Source: Micrococcales bacterium
GTDB lineage: Bacteria; Actinomycetota; Actinomycetes; Actinomycetales; Cellulomonadaceae
Assembly: GCA_009777345.1 (NCBI GenBank)
Contig: WRMB01000028.1
Span: forward strand, 1 to 48,426
Length of the DNA stretch: 48,426 nt
Direction: 5' to 3'
Below, piece by piece: positions 16,485-24,139 of this stretch. A program made the translations under genes and the position numbers. The notes under the pieces are model-generated. The model made no database searches. It was given only the letters and a program-made list of their open reading frames with translations, and was not told the DNA's origin. How positions within the stretch are numbered: the first letter of the stretch is position 1; the number at the start of each line of letters is the position of its first letter.

Positions 16485-17411
16485 TCACCGTCCGTGGGAC
16501 TCGGTCACGACGGCCTGCAGCTCACCGACCGGCAGCTGGGCGGAGCGGACCATCGTCAGGGGGATGGTCCCCGACTGGCCCCCGCCGGACCAGGTCACCG
16601 TCCAGTGGGCCGTCACGGTCACCGTGAACGCCTCGTTCAGCTGCCCGGCGCTGGTCGTGCGGTACCAGTACCCGCAGGTCGGCGACGGGGCGGCCCCGTA
16701 CGAACGGTCGTAGGGCGTACCGGCCGCGGCACTGCCCGAGCAGGTCACCACCCCGCCGTCACCGGTGCGCCAGACGGTCCTGTCCAGCGTCGCGATCGCG
16801 GTCACCGACACCGCCCCGGCCGTGGCCGTCCGGGTCGCCGGGCCGGTCGTGGACTCGCCTGGGTCAGAGGCCCAGAACCAGGTGGGCAGGCCGATAACCT
16901 GGAGGCGCTCGGGGCCCGACCCGCCCGTGAGCCCCAGCCCTGGAGCTCGGAGGCGCATCTGAGCCACCGCCCTCTGGGCCAGCTCCCGCGGCGACACCGT
17001 CCCAGGCGCCGACGGCACCCACCACGCGGACATCAACTCATCGATACACCCGATGATGACCCCGTCGGTGTGCCCCTCCCACACCTCGTCGGACAACGGA
17101 GGCTGAGGCTCCTTCGGCTTCGTCCAGCAACCCGCCGACTGGACCCAGTACGAACCGTCCGCACCCAAGCACGAGATATAGGTGCCACCAATCATCTCTA
17201 CGCGACACTCGTCCACAGACCCCGAACCACCAGTGCCTCCCCCGGAACCCGGATCGAACGCCTCAATCCCGACACCGCAGTCCAAATCACCGCAGTCCTC
17301 CTTGACCGGGCCATCAGCAGGCGAGTCCGGGTCTGCATGCACCGGCGTCGCAATGCCGACTACGAGTACTGCGCAAAAGATACCTGAGAAGATCGAGCGG
17401 GGGGTCAACAC
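16485..17411 (-). CDS. Secreted Cys-containing protein, unknown function
   Basis: A 308-residue protein with a signal peptide (SIFSGIFCAVLVVGIATPVHA) and an acidic/Gly-rich N-terminus with several Cys (EDCGDLDCG). A later segment reads ECRVEMIGGTYISCL, with further Cys pairs likely forming disulfides outside the cell. The C-terminal half is Thr/Val-rich and beta-like (TATAGAVSVTAIATL, AFTVTVTAHWTVTWSG). The GTG start at 17411 overlaps the lipoprotein gene by 7 bp. No family is recognised. Its position between pilin-like genes and an ABC exporter suggests a cell-surface role. Confidence 0.7.
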   Translation of the reverse strand: MLTPRSIFSGIFCAVLVVGIATPVHADPDSPADGPVKEDCGDLDCGVGIEAFDPGSGGGTGGSGSVDECRVEMIGGTYISCLGADGSYWVQSAGCWTKPKEPQPPLSDEVWEGHTDGVIIGCIDELMSAWWVPSAPGTVSPRELAQRAVAQMRLRAPGLGLTGGSGPERLQVIGLPTWFWASDPGESTTGPATRTATAGAVSVTAIATLDRTVWRTGDGGVVTCSGSAAAGTPYDRSYGAAPSPTCGYWYRTTSAGQLNEAFTVTVTAHWTVTWSGGGQSGTIPLTMVRSAQLPVGELQAVVTESHGR

Positions 17412-17995
17412 GGGCGTCCTCTGTCCTTGTGATAGTTGGCGACGATCCAGGCGTCGCCAGCGTGAGCCATGGTCGTCGTGGCGACGAACCGTCCGGTGGT
17501 ACCTGGAATCAAGTCGTCGGTACCGTCCGGCATGATCACCTGACGACCGGTGTCGTCCTCGCATACCTCGAACGTCACGCGTTCGTGCCCGCTGCCTGTA
17601 CCAGAGTCGACGTACTCGGTCGCTGTCATCGAGACGACCTTGACGGTACCGACCTGGTGGGCACCAGCGGCCTCCGCAGCCCGCGCGTACCCGATCAGGT
17701 CGGCCCGGTGGTCGCCGACCGTCAGGGTTCGGAGCTTGGCGTCCCAGTCGTGGTAGCCGCCCTGGGCCACCTCGTCGTACAGGCCCCTGTAGTGCTTGTA
17801 CGCGGTCTTGGCGTCTTCGATGTTCTGCTCTTTCGGGCTCAGTGTCAGTGTCGTCTGGGGCGGTCTGGTCGAGGCCTGGGTACGGGTCGGTTCGGCCGTG
17901 CCGGTGGGTGCCGGCTTGTCGTCCGAGGTGCACCCGGTCACCACCACCACGACGGCTAGCAGCAGCGCCGCCGCTGCGGCTGTTCGTGTCTTCAT
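17405..17995 (-). CDS. Putative lipoprotein, unknown function
   Basis: A 196-residue protein with a lipoprotein signal peptide and lipobox (LLLAVVVVVTGCTSDD), then a Thr/Pro-rich linker (PTGTAEPTRTQASTRPPQTT) and a compact domain beginning EQNIEDAKTAYKHYRGLYDEV. The Asn/Asp-rich end DAWIVANYHKDRGRPC resembles small extracytoplasmic NTF2-like folds often seen beside TadE genes (inference). ATG 17995 is chosen because it gives the signal peptide directly. Confidence 0.75.
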   Translation of the reverse strand: MKTRTAAAAALLLAVVVVVTGCTSDDKPAPTGTAEPTRTQASTRPPQTTLTLSPKEQNIEDAKTAYKHYRGLYDEVAQGGYHDWDAKLRTLTVGDHRADLIGYARAAEAAGAHQVGTVKVVSMTATEYVDSGTGSGHERVTFEVCEDDTGRQVIMPDGTDDLIPGTTGRFVATTTMAHAGDAWIVANYHKDRGRPC

Positions 17996-18011
17996 GGGGT
18001 TCCTTCCTGGT

Positions 18012-18464
18012 TCACGGGTTGGTGCCGAGCCAGCCCAGGGGCTCGTCCGGGGTGTAGAAACGTTCCAGCGGGGCGGTCGCGGTCTGGCGGACCGTGATCG
18101 GGACGAACGGCACGATGCTGATGATCTCACCGGTGACCGTGCAGGTGACGGTCCTGGTGTCTGCCCTCACCTCCACCTGGGAGTCGAAGAGCAGGCTGGT
18201 GCCGCCAGCCCGTTCCAGGCGTGCCCGGGCCTCGGCCTCGGCCGCCTGGACCGAGCCTCGTTCGACGGCTCCGGCGATCACCGCGGCGTTGGCCGCGTCG
18301 CGCGCGGCGTTACGGCCGGCGAACAGGAGCATGACCTGGAACCCGGTGAGGACGACGGTCACCACCAGGATGGTGACCAGCAGCGTCTCGACGCTGGCCG
18401 AACCGCGCTGGGGGCGGCGGTCCGGCTGCACGGTCACCACGGCGGGAAAGGTCGTCACGCTCAC
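18012..18464 (-). CDS. TadE-like pseudopilin protein
   Basis: A roughly 150-residue protein. After a short basic leader it has the TadE-type motif RGSASVETLLVTILVVTVVL, with the conserved Glu inside a single membrane helix, then FQVMLLFAGRNAARDAANAA and a mostly beta C-terminus. Alternative GTG starts are 18473 (overlapping the upstream stop), 18464 and 18458; 18464 has GGAAGG at 8 nt. TadE proteins are minor components of tight-adherence/Flp pili. Confidence 0.75.
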   Translation of the reverse strand: MSVTTFPAVVTVQPDRRPQRGSASVETLLVTILVVTVVLTGFQVMLLFAGRNAARDAANAAVIAGAVERGSVQAAEAEARARLERAGGTSLLFDSQVEVRADTRTVTCTVTGEIISIVPFVPITVRQTATAPLERFYTPDEPLGWLGTNP

Positions 18465-18469
18465 CTTTG

Positions 18470-18910
18470 TCACCTTCCCGACGAGATGCCGCGGACCATG
18501 CGCACCGAAGCGTCCCCGTCGACCGTCCACGTCCTCAGGCCCAGGATCTTCGGGGTGTACGTGGTCTGGGTGGTGACAAGGACCTCACCGTCGACGAAGG
18601 TGACGGTCCCGGTCATCCCCGCGGCGCCGATGACCTCCTGACCGGCCGCTGCGGCCTGGTCCAGGTCCCAGGAGGTCGGCGGGTACCCTTCCTGCAGTCC
18701 GCCTGCGTCCAGCCGCTGGGCAGCCGCGCGGGCCGCCTGCTGGGCCGTCCACGCCACCTGGTTACCCGCCTCGTAACGACCGCCCAGGTCCACCACCACA
18801 CCGAAACCAGCGATCAGCACCGGCACGCACATCAGCACCAGCACCCCGGTATGGCCGTCGTCGCCCCGCGCGCGCGATCCCCGACGGTCCGCCGTACCCG
18901 TCCGCATCAC
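18470..18910 (-). CDS. TadG-like / Tad-associated membrane protein
   Basis: A 146-residue protein beginning with a basic stretch, then GHTGVLVLMCVPVLIAGFGVVVDLGGRYEAGNQVAWTAQQAAR, cited here as the TadG-like N-terminal helix and the DxG motif around residues 19-62. It is shorter than full TadG and lacks a von Willebrand A domain. The GTG at 18910 overlaps the upstream stop, and ATG 18907 is an equally likely start with GGAGG at 8 nt. Middle gene of the pseudopilin trio. Confidence 0.7.
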   Translation of the reverse strand: MMRTGTADRRGSRARGDDGHTGVLVLMCVPVLIAGFGVVVDLGGRYEAGNQVAWTAQQAARAAAQRLDAGGLQEGYPPTSWDLDQAAAAGQEVIGAAGMTGTVTFVDGEVLVTTQTTYTPKILGLRTWTVDGDASVRMVRGISSGR

Positions 18911-19380
18911 TGCCGCCTCCGGTAGGTGTCCAACGACGCCGACGCGGTCGCCACGACCTCACGGTCGTCCAGACCGGGCACTCCCAACGGTGTCAGCGGC
19001 ACGTGGCACGTCACCGTGACCGAGACCGTCGCGTGCTGCCCCAGCGGCACGGCGAACCCCGTCGTGTCCACCACCACCGCCATGTCCTGGCACCTGTGGT
19101 CAGAGTTGTCGAACGTCGTGGACGCAGCCGCCTGGGCCAGCGTCACAGCCTGGTCGGCGTCACGGGCCAGCGACGCAGCCCTGGCACCCTCGTTAGCGGC
19201 CGACCGCACCACACCCCGACCGATCACGACATACCCCGCGGCGACCAGCAGCGCGACGAGCGTCAGGGCCACGGGCAGCACGATCAAGGTCTCCACGCTG
19301 ATCGCACCGCGCTGACCAGGACACCGACCGCCTTCCCCTGGGACGGCGCGATGCCTCGCCGCTCCTGTCGTTCGTCTCAT
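18907..19380 (-). CDS. TadE-like pseudopilin protein, first gene of operon
   Basis: A 157-residue protein with RGAISVETLIVLPVALTLVA (conserved Glu in the membrane helix) and RGVVRSAANEGARAASLARD, the usual TadE pattern. ATG 19380 is preceded by GGGAGGGG at 4-5 nt. No TadA/TadB/TadC assembly ATPase or platform gene and no flp prepilin is present in the window, so assembly genes must be elsewhere, or the trio works differently. Confidence 0.78.
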   Translation of the reverse strand: MRRTTGAARHRAVPGEGGRCPGQRGAISVETLIVLPVALTLVALLVAAGYVVIGRGVVRSAANEGARAASLARDADQAVTLAQAAASTTFDNSDHRCQDMAVVVDTTGFAVPLGQHATVSVTVTCHVPLTPLGVPGLDDREVVATASASLDTYRRRQ

Positions 19381-19687
19381 GATGCCCCTCCCGCGATCGA
19401 CACCAACCGCCTGGACGTCATACACCAGCGGTCATCGCCAGTCGGACCCATCGTAGACCAGGAAGAGGCCGATATGAGCGGAATGCCCCGAGAGATTCGA
19501 GCTCGTCGTCACCGAGCGGTGAACGAGGGCCAGCGGTCAGCGGATGGATGTCCTGGTTCGGCTGCGCGGCTCACGCCCGAGGTAGCGCGGCGGTTCAGTG
19601 TCGGCACGGCGGCGGTGTCCGGTCTGTACTGTTTGTGACGGTGAGCATGTACGGTGGTTTCACGAGGTCGACGGGAGGGGGCCACGC
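19381..19687. other. Divergent intergenic region, 307 bp
   Basis: This stretch separates the minus-strand pseudopilin operon from the plus-strand membrane/toxin-like module. TACTGT at 19627-19632 and TATGAC on the opposite strand are possible -10 elements without convincing -35 partners. No RNA gene or small coding frame with a ribosome site is apparent. Confidence 0.4.
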
Positions 19688-19867
19688 GTGCTGGCGCTGA
19701 TGGTGGTGGCTGCGGTCGTCGCTGTCGTGCAGCTGGGGCTGGTGGGGTCGTGGGCGCGGTCGGTGCGTCTGTCTACGTTGGTGCAGGCGGTCGGGGTCGG
19801 GTTCGTGGTGTGCGCCCCGGTGACCGTCGCGGTCCAGTGGGCGGTCACCCGTGGCGTCGCGTCGGCG
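19688..19867 (+). pseudogene. Displaced 5' part of a membrane-protein gene (probable frameshift)
   Basis: GTG 19688 is preceded by GGGAGGGGG at 6 nt and reads two strong membrane segments, LALMVVAAVVAVVQLGLVGS and TLVQAVGVGFVVCAPVTVAV. After about 19860 this frame becomes Gly/Arg/Pro-rich antisense-like sequence, while the overlapping frame from 19851 takes over with membrane segments. The GTG at 19851 has no good ribosome site. The simplest reading is one gene with a one-base shift between 19840 and 19870; a coupled overlapping gene pair is the alternative. Confidence 0.5.
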
Positions 19868-20684
19868 GGCGTGGCGCACGATCTTGTGGCTGGTCGCTAT
19901 GGCCCCGGCGGTGGCGTACCTGGTGGTGGGAGGGTTCCCGGCGACCCGAGGTCTCCAGCAGACCATGGCCGGCCCGGTCGGTACGGGCCTGCTGCTGACT
20001 GGGCTGGTAGCCGGGATCGTCGTGACGGCGTCGCAGGTGCCTGCTCTGGTGAGGCACCTGCGTGCGTCGCACGGGCCGGTGTGGCACGAGGCCGCGATCC
20101 GCCCCGCCGCCAGGCTGGCCACCGTCACGACCACAGTCCTGGTCGCCGTGGTCCTGACCACCAGGCTGGTCGCCGCCGACGGTGACGCTACCGGGCCGGT
20201 CTTGCGCAGCTACCACGTCCTGGACGCCCTGTCGATGGCCGTGCTCGTCCTGGGCCTGGCCCTGCTGCTCATGGCCTTCATCACCGTCCCGCCCATGGCC
20301 CTGGCCGTCACCAGCGTCGGGCTGGTCGCGATCGAAGGCTCCGTCGCAGTCAGCGCCGGGTACCTCGCAGCCGGAACCCTGACCGTCGCCGCCGCCACGA
20401 TGCTCCACGAAGCAGCCGACGGCTATGACGATATCTACGACCGGTACGGCGAATACGATGAACCCCCAGTGCGAAAGCCAGCGCCCAGACAACCTCCTGG
20501 GTCGAATACTCCACGCAGCAATGGTCTGCAGAACGAACAGGCGAAATCTGCAGTTAGGGAAGCAGAACGACGGCTCGGTCGAGAACTGGATCGGCGCGAG
20601 ATCGAGCGGGTGCATCGAGAGATCACCAAGCAGGGGATGAGTCGTGACGAGATCATCGAGACGATAGTTGGGATGTTTCCATGA
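19851..20684 (+). CDS. Multi-spanning membrane protein with toxin-like C-terminal tail
   Basis: A 277-residue frame with about six membrane segments (TILWLVAMAPAVAYLVVG, VGTGLLLTGLVAGIVVTA, MAVLVLGLALLLMAFITV and others). A Pro-rich linker (EPPVRKPAPRQPPG) follows, then a charged C-terminal helical segment of about 45 residues (EAERRLGRELDRREIERVHR then EITKQGMSRDEIIETIVGMF). From memory, that last segment resembles C-terminal tails in polymorphic toxin proteins; I cannot confirm it. The start is probably upstream at 19688 in another frame. Two paralogous small genes follow within 13 bp and may be its immunity genes. Base composition drops slightly in the tail-coding part. Confidence 0.6.
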   Translation: MASRRRAWRTILWLVAMAPAVAYLVVGGFPATRGLQQTMAGPVGTGLLLTGLVAGIVVTASQVPALVRHLRASHGPVWHEAAIRPAARLATVTTTVLVAVVLTTRLVAADGDATGPVLRSYHVLDALSMAVLVLGLALLLMAFITVPPMALAVTSVGLVAIEGSVAVSAGYLAAGTLTVAAATMLHEAADGYDDIYDRYGEYDEPPVRKPAPRQPPGSNTPRSNGLQNEQAKSAVREAERRLGRELDRREIERVHREITKQGMSRDEIIETIVGMFP

Positions 20685-20697
20685 GAGGTGAGAAGCA

Positions 20698-21210
20698 ATG
20701 AGTGTCTGGCCTGCTGGTGCTCTGGGTTCTGACCCCGCAGCTGATCTGCGCGGGGACCTTGCTGGCGCGATCGGCCTGCAGGCATGGGGTGTCGAACTAG
20801 GCTACGGGAGTTTTCTGCTCCTTAGTTTCGGGGAGCATGATCAGGCTGCCCCGTGGCGCGGAGAATGGCACCTGTGGGTCTACTGCACGTTCTGGCGTAT
20901 CGAGACCGACGAGATGGTGTACGCGGCCTGCGAACAGGAGCGGGAACGTCTGGTGGACCTGGTCCGGGTCCTCGAAGGACGCACGCTCGTGGGTACTGAC
21001 GTCGAGGTGCCGTCGTTGTCGTTGACCTTGTACTTCTCCGAGGGGCTGCGGCTGCACACCTTCTCCTTCAAAGCAGACGATGGCGCGGACCACTGGATGC
21101 TGTTCCTGCCGGACGGCAACGTACGGGTCGCAGGTCCGGGACCGACCTGGGCCATCGGACCGTCCCGCAAGACTCGTGGGAGCCCCCCGGGGAGAGAGGT
21201 GAACAGATGA
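20698..21210 (+). CDS. Small paralogous protein A, immunity-like
   Basis: A 170-residue soluble protein with the core HLWVYCTFWRIETDEMVYA, followed by LEGRTLVGTDVEVPSLSLTL and SEGLRLHTFSF. It is paralogous to the next gene through the whole middle region. ATG 20698 has GAGGTGAGAAG upstream, and it overlaps the next gene as ATGA. Small, tandemly duplicated, soluble and directly downstream of a toxin-like tail: this context suits an immunity protein, but I do not recognise a characterised family. Confidence 0.65.
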   Translation: MSVWPAGALGSDPAADLRGDLAGAIGLQAWGVELGYGSFLLLSFGEHDQAAPWRGEWHLWVYCTFWRIETDEMVYAACEQERERLVDLVRVLEGRTLVGTDVEVPSLSLTLYFSEGLRLHTFSFKADDGADHWMLFLPDGNVRVAGPGPTWAIGPSRKTRGSPPGREVNR

Positions 21211-21677
21211 CAGACACAACCGCAGCCTCGGTGGGTCCGGCGGCGGATCTGCGCCAGGACCTGGCGCCCGTCCTCGGTAGAGGGGTCCGGGTCGTACAGC
21301 TGGAAGCAGACGGGGCGCTGCTCCTGGAGCTGGGTGGCCCCCGGCCGGTCGCGCGCGGCAACCGTGGGCCGTTCTTGTGGGTCTACGCGCCGTGGCGGGT
21401 CGAGACCGACACCGAGGTGCTCGCCACCTGTGCCGAAGAGCTGGCGGCCTCGGTCCGGGTGCTGGACGACCAGGTCCTGACCGGTGCCGATGTCGAGGTC
21501 CCGTCGTTGTCGGCCACGTTCTTCTTCGCAGACGGACTGCGGCTGCGCACCTTCTCCGTCACCGACACCGACGTGCAGTGGGAGCTGTACCTGCGCGGCC
21601 GCTGGGTCCGGACCGCCGGTCCCGCCTGGGCCTGGACGCTGCATCGCGATACAGACGAGACCGAGCCGAGAAGGTGA
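21207..21677 (+). CDS. Small paralogous protein B, immunity-like
   Basis: A 156-residue paralogue of the preceding protein with FLWVYAPWRVETDTEVLATC, TGADVEVPSLSATFFFADGL and RLRTFSV. The duplication is old, since only the core positions match. ATG 21207 overlaps the previous stop, so the two are co-translated. The stop at 21677 is followed by a 121-bp convergent gap. Confidence 0.65.
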   Translation: MTDTTAASVGPAADLRQDLAPVLGRGVRVVQLEADGALLLELGGPRPVARGNRGPFLWVYAPWRVETDTEVLATCAEELAASVRVLDDQVLTGADVEVPSLSATFFFADGLRLRTFSVTDTDVQWELYLRGRWVRTAGPAWAWTLHRDTDETEPRR

Positions 21678-21738
21678 TCAACGCAGATAGAAATACGAGG
21701 TCGAAGATCCCGGGAGCTGCGTGCTGCCGGTGCGTAGC

Positions 21739-21754
21739 TGTGCCAGGTGGCACA
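21739..21754. terminator. Short hairpin between convergent genes
   Basis: TGTGCCA, two-base loop, TGGCACA is a perfect stem in the convergent gap between the small-protein pair (plus) and the repeat protein (minus). The stem is short and lacks a T-tract; a bidirectional terminator is plausible. Confidence 0.35.
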
Positions 21755-21798
21755 AACAGAGCCCAGAGCAGACAACCCGCCGGGCAGGTCGGTCCCGG

Positions 21799-24033
21799 TC
21801 ACGCACCAGGCGTCTCCTCGGTTCTGTACCTGGGTCGCCATCCGGGGGCGACCTGGTCGAGGTACCGCTCGTGCTCTGGTGACAGCGTCCCGTTGCGCAG
21901 GTGGAACAGCCACCCTCGTCTCCACCTGTTGAGCCGCCGCTCGTGCAGGTCGTCGCTGCGGCCGGAAGGGAGCCTGCCGTCGGCCGCTACCAGCCACCGG
22001 CCCAGCGCCACGGCCCGGGCCGGGAACTCGTCGACCCCGCTACGGGCCCTGGGCCGCCACCCCGGGGCCACCTCGTCGAGGTACCGCTCGTGCTCCGACG
22101 GCAGCGTCCCGGTGCGTAGCTGAAGCAACCACCGCCGTCGCCACCTGTTGAGCCGCCGCTCGTCCAGGTCGTAGCTGAGCTGGCTGGGCACCCTGCCGTC
22201 GGACCAGACCATCCACCGGCCCAGCGCCCTGGCCCGGGCCGGGAACTCGACCGCCTTCCGGAACCGGGGGCGCCACCCCGGGGCCACCTGGTCGAGGTAC
22301 CGCTCGTGCTCCGGCGGCAGCGTCCCAGAACCTAGCCGCTCGACCTGGCGGCGCCTCCAGGAGCCCAGCGCCCGCCCGTGCGGTGCGCCCTTGCGGGAGG
22401 GAGGCAGCCCGCCGTTCGAGCGTATCCACCGGCCCAGCTCCTCGGCCCGAGCGCGGAACGCCTCAGGTCTGCCCAGGGTCGGACGCCACCCCGGAGCCAA
22501 CGCGTCGAGGCAGGCCTCACGCTCCGGCGACAGCTTCCCGGCCCGCAGGTAGGCCGTCTGGGCAAACCTCCAGCCGGCCAGCAGCCGCTCGTGCCGATCG
22601 TCGCCAGGAACATGAGGTATCCGACCGGTCGAGCCCATCCACCGGCCCAGCTCGGCAGCCTTGGCCCGGAACGCGTCCGGACTGTCTCGACGCACCGTGC
22701 GCCATCCGGGAGCCAGCGCGTCGAGGCAGGCCTCACGCTCCGGCGGCAGCTTCCCGGCCCGCAGGCTGCCGGTCTGTTCGTACCTCCAGCCTGCCAGTGC
22801 CCGCTCGTGCCGATCGTCGCTGCGGACGTGAGGGGCCTCGCCGGTCGAGCCCATCCACCGGCCCAGCTCGGCAGCCCGGGTCCGGAACGCAGCCATCCCA
22901 GTCTCACGCCGAGCCGGACGCGCCGGCGCGCCAGCCCCCGCAGCCGCCCTGACCCTGGGCCGGGGGCGCCACCCGGGAGCGACCTGGTCGAGGTACGCCT
23001 CGAACTCCGACGGCAACGTCCCGGCCCGCAGCCGGTTGGACTGGGACAGTACCCACCGAGCCAGCCGCAGCTCGTGCGCGTCCTCAGACCGGCGGGAAGG
23101 CACCCGGCCGGTCGAGTCCATCCACCGGGCCAGCCTGTCGGCCTTGGCCCGGAACTCCTCCGGACCGCCCCGCGGCTTCGGACGCCAGTCCGGAACGACC
23201 GCGTCGAGGCACGCCTCACGCTCCGGCGACAGCTTCCCGGCCCGCAGCTGCGTGATCCGGTTAGCCCGCCAGGCGGCGAGCGCTCTCTCCTGCCCGTCGA
23301 CGCTGCGGGCGTCGGGAGCCCTGCCGGTCGAACGCATCCACCGGGCCAGCTCGGCAGCCTTGGCCCGGAACTCCTCCGGCCCTCTCCGGCGCACCGAACG
23401 CCACCCGGGAGCCAGCGCGTCGAGGCACGCCTCACGCTCTGGCGACAGCTTCCCGGTCCGCAGCCGGAGGCGCAGGTTGTTCCGCCAGACACCGAGCTCC
23501 CGCTCGTGGGCGTCGGTGCTCCTACGGTTGGGAACCCGGCCCGCCGCGCGCATCCACCGGCCCAGCTCCTCGGCCCGGATACGGAACTTGTCGACGCTGC
23601 CCTGACGCCACCCCTCCGCCACCGCGTCGAGGTACGCCTCACGCTCCGGCAGCAGCGTCCCGGCCCGCAGCAGCGCCAGCTGGGCGTACCTCCAGTCGGC
23701 CAGTCGCCGCTCGTGCGCATCGGCACTACCCCGGTTGGGCTTGCAACCCTCGGCCGACGCCAGCCACGCACCCAGCTGCTCCGCCCGGCTACGCCAGACA
23801 TCAGCCCCCCGGGGCAGCGGGCGCCAGCCAGGAGCCACCGCGTCGAGGTACTTCTCACGCCCCGGTGACAGTATCCCGTCGTGCAGCTCGTGAATCCGCT
23901 GATGTCTCCAGCAGGCGAGGCCCTGCTCGTACTCGTCCGCGCTGCGACGGTTGGGGATCCGACCCTCGGTCGACGCCAGCCACGCGCCCAGCGCGTCAGC
24001 CCGGACCCGAAAATCCTCTGGCGGCAGGCTCAC
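21799..24033 (-). CDS. Stand-alone helicase-associated-domain-like repeat protein
   Basis: A 744-residue protein made of about ten tandem units of 65-75 residues. Each unit has the pattern FRxxAxxLGRWM, a short basic loop, HERxLAxWR, LRxGKLSPERExxLDxxAPGWR. This matches the helicase-associated (HA) domain, normally found C-terminal to superfamily-2 helicases and thought to bind nucleic acid. No helicase motor is present. The protein is strongly basic. The GTG start at 24033 has AGGAG at 5 nt; upstream codons in the same frame are off-frame sequence. A 106-bp gap separates it from the operon upstream, so it may be the last gene of that operon or have its own promoter. Unit boundaries also show at DNA level as imperfect repeats. 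Confidence 0.8.
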   Translation of the reverse strand: MSLPPEDFRVRADALGAWLASTEGRIPNRRSADEYEQGLACWRHQRIHELHDGILSPGREKYLDAVAPGWRPLPRGADVWRSRAEQLGAWLASAEGCKPNRGSADAHERRLADWRYAQLALLRAGTLLPEREAYLDAVAEGWRQGSVDKFRIRAEELGRWMRAAGRVPNRRSTDAHERELGVWRNNLRLRLRTGKLSPEREACLDALAPGWRSVRRRGPEEFRAKAAELARWMRSTGRAPDARSVDGQERALAAWRANRITQLRAGKLSPEREACLDAVVPDWRPKPRGGPEEFRAKADRLARWMDSTGRVPSRRSEDAHELRLARWVLSQSNRLRAGTLPSEFEAYLDQVAPGWRPRPRVRAAAGAGAPARPARRETGMAAFRTRAAELGRWMGSTGEAPHVRSDDRHERALAGWRYEQTGSLRAGKLPPEREACLDALAPGWRTVRRDSPDAFRAKAAELGRWMGSTGRIPHVPGDDRHERLLAGWRFAQTAYLRAGKLSPEREACLDALAPGWRPTLGRPEAFRARAEELGRWIRSNGGLPPSRKGAPHGRALGSWRRRQVERLGSGTLPPEHERYLDQVAPGWRPRFRKAVEFPARARALGRWMVWSDGRVPSQLSYDLDERRLNRWRRRWLLQLRTGTLPSEHERYLDEVAPGWRPRARSGVDEFPARAVALGRWLVAADGRLPSGRSDDLHERRLNRWRRGWLFHLRNGTLSPEHERYLDQVAPGWRPRYRTEETPGA

Positions 24034-24139
24034 TCTCGCTCCTGGGACACCGGATCCCGACCGGCCTGGGGCGTCGTCCCAGGCCGTCCGTGCGCCTGGG
24101 GCACCACCCGGAGACGTGGGACCGACGAGGCCAGCCCGG

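Noticed and set aside
19598..20185. Whole open frame to 20185 as one 195-residue protein
   Set aside because: Only about 60 residues look like real protein; the rest is Gly/Arg/Pro-rich off-frame sequence over the downstream membrane gene.
21799..24033. Possible transposase or recombinase because of repeated Trp/Arg-rich units
   Set aside because: No DDE, Tyr or Ser recombinase motif; the unit matches the helicase-associated pattern instead.
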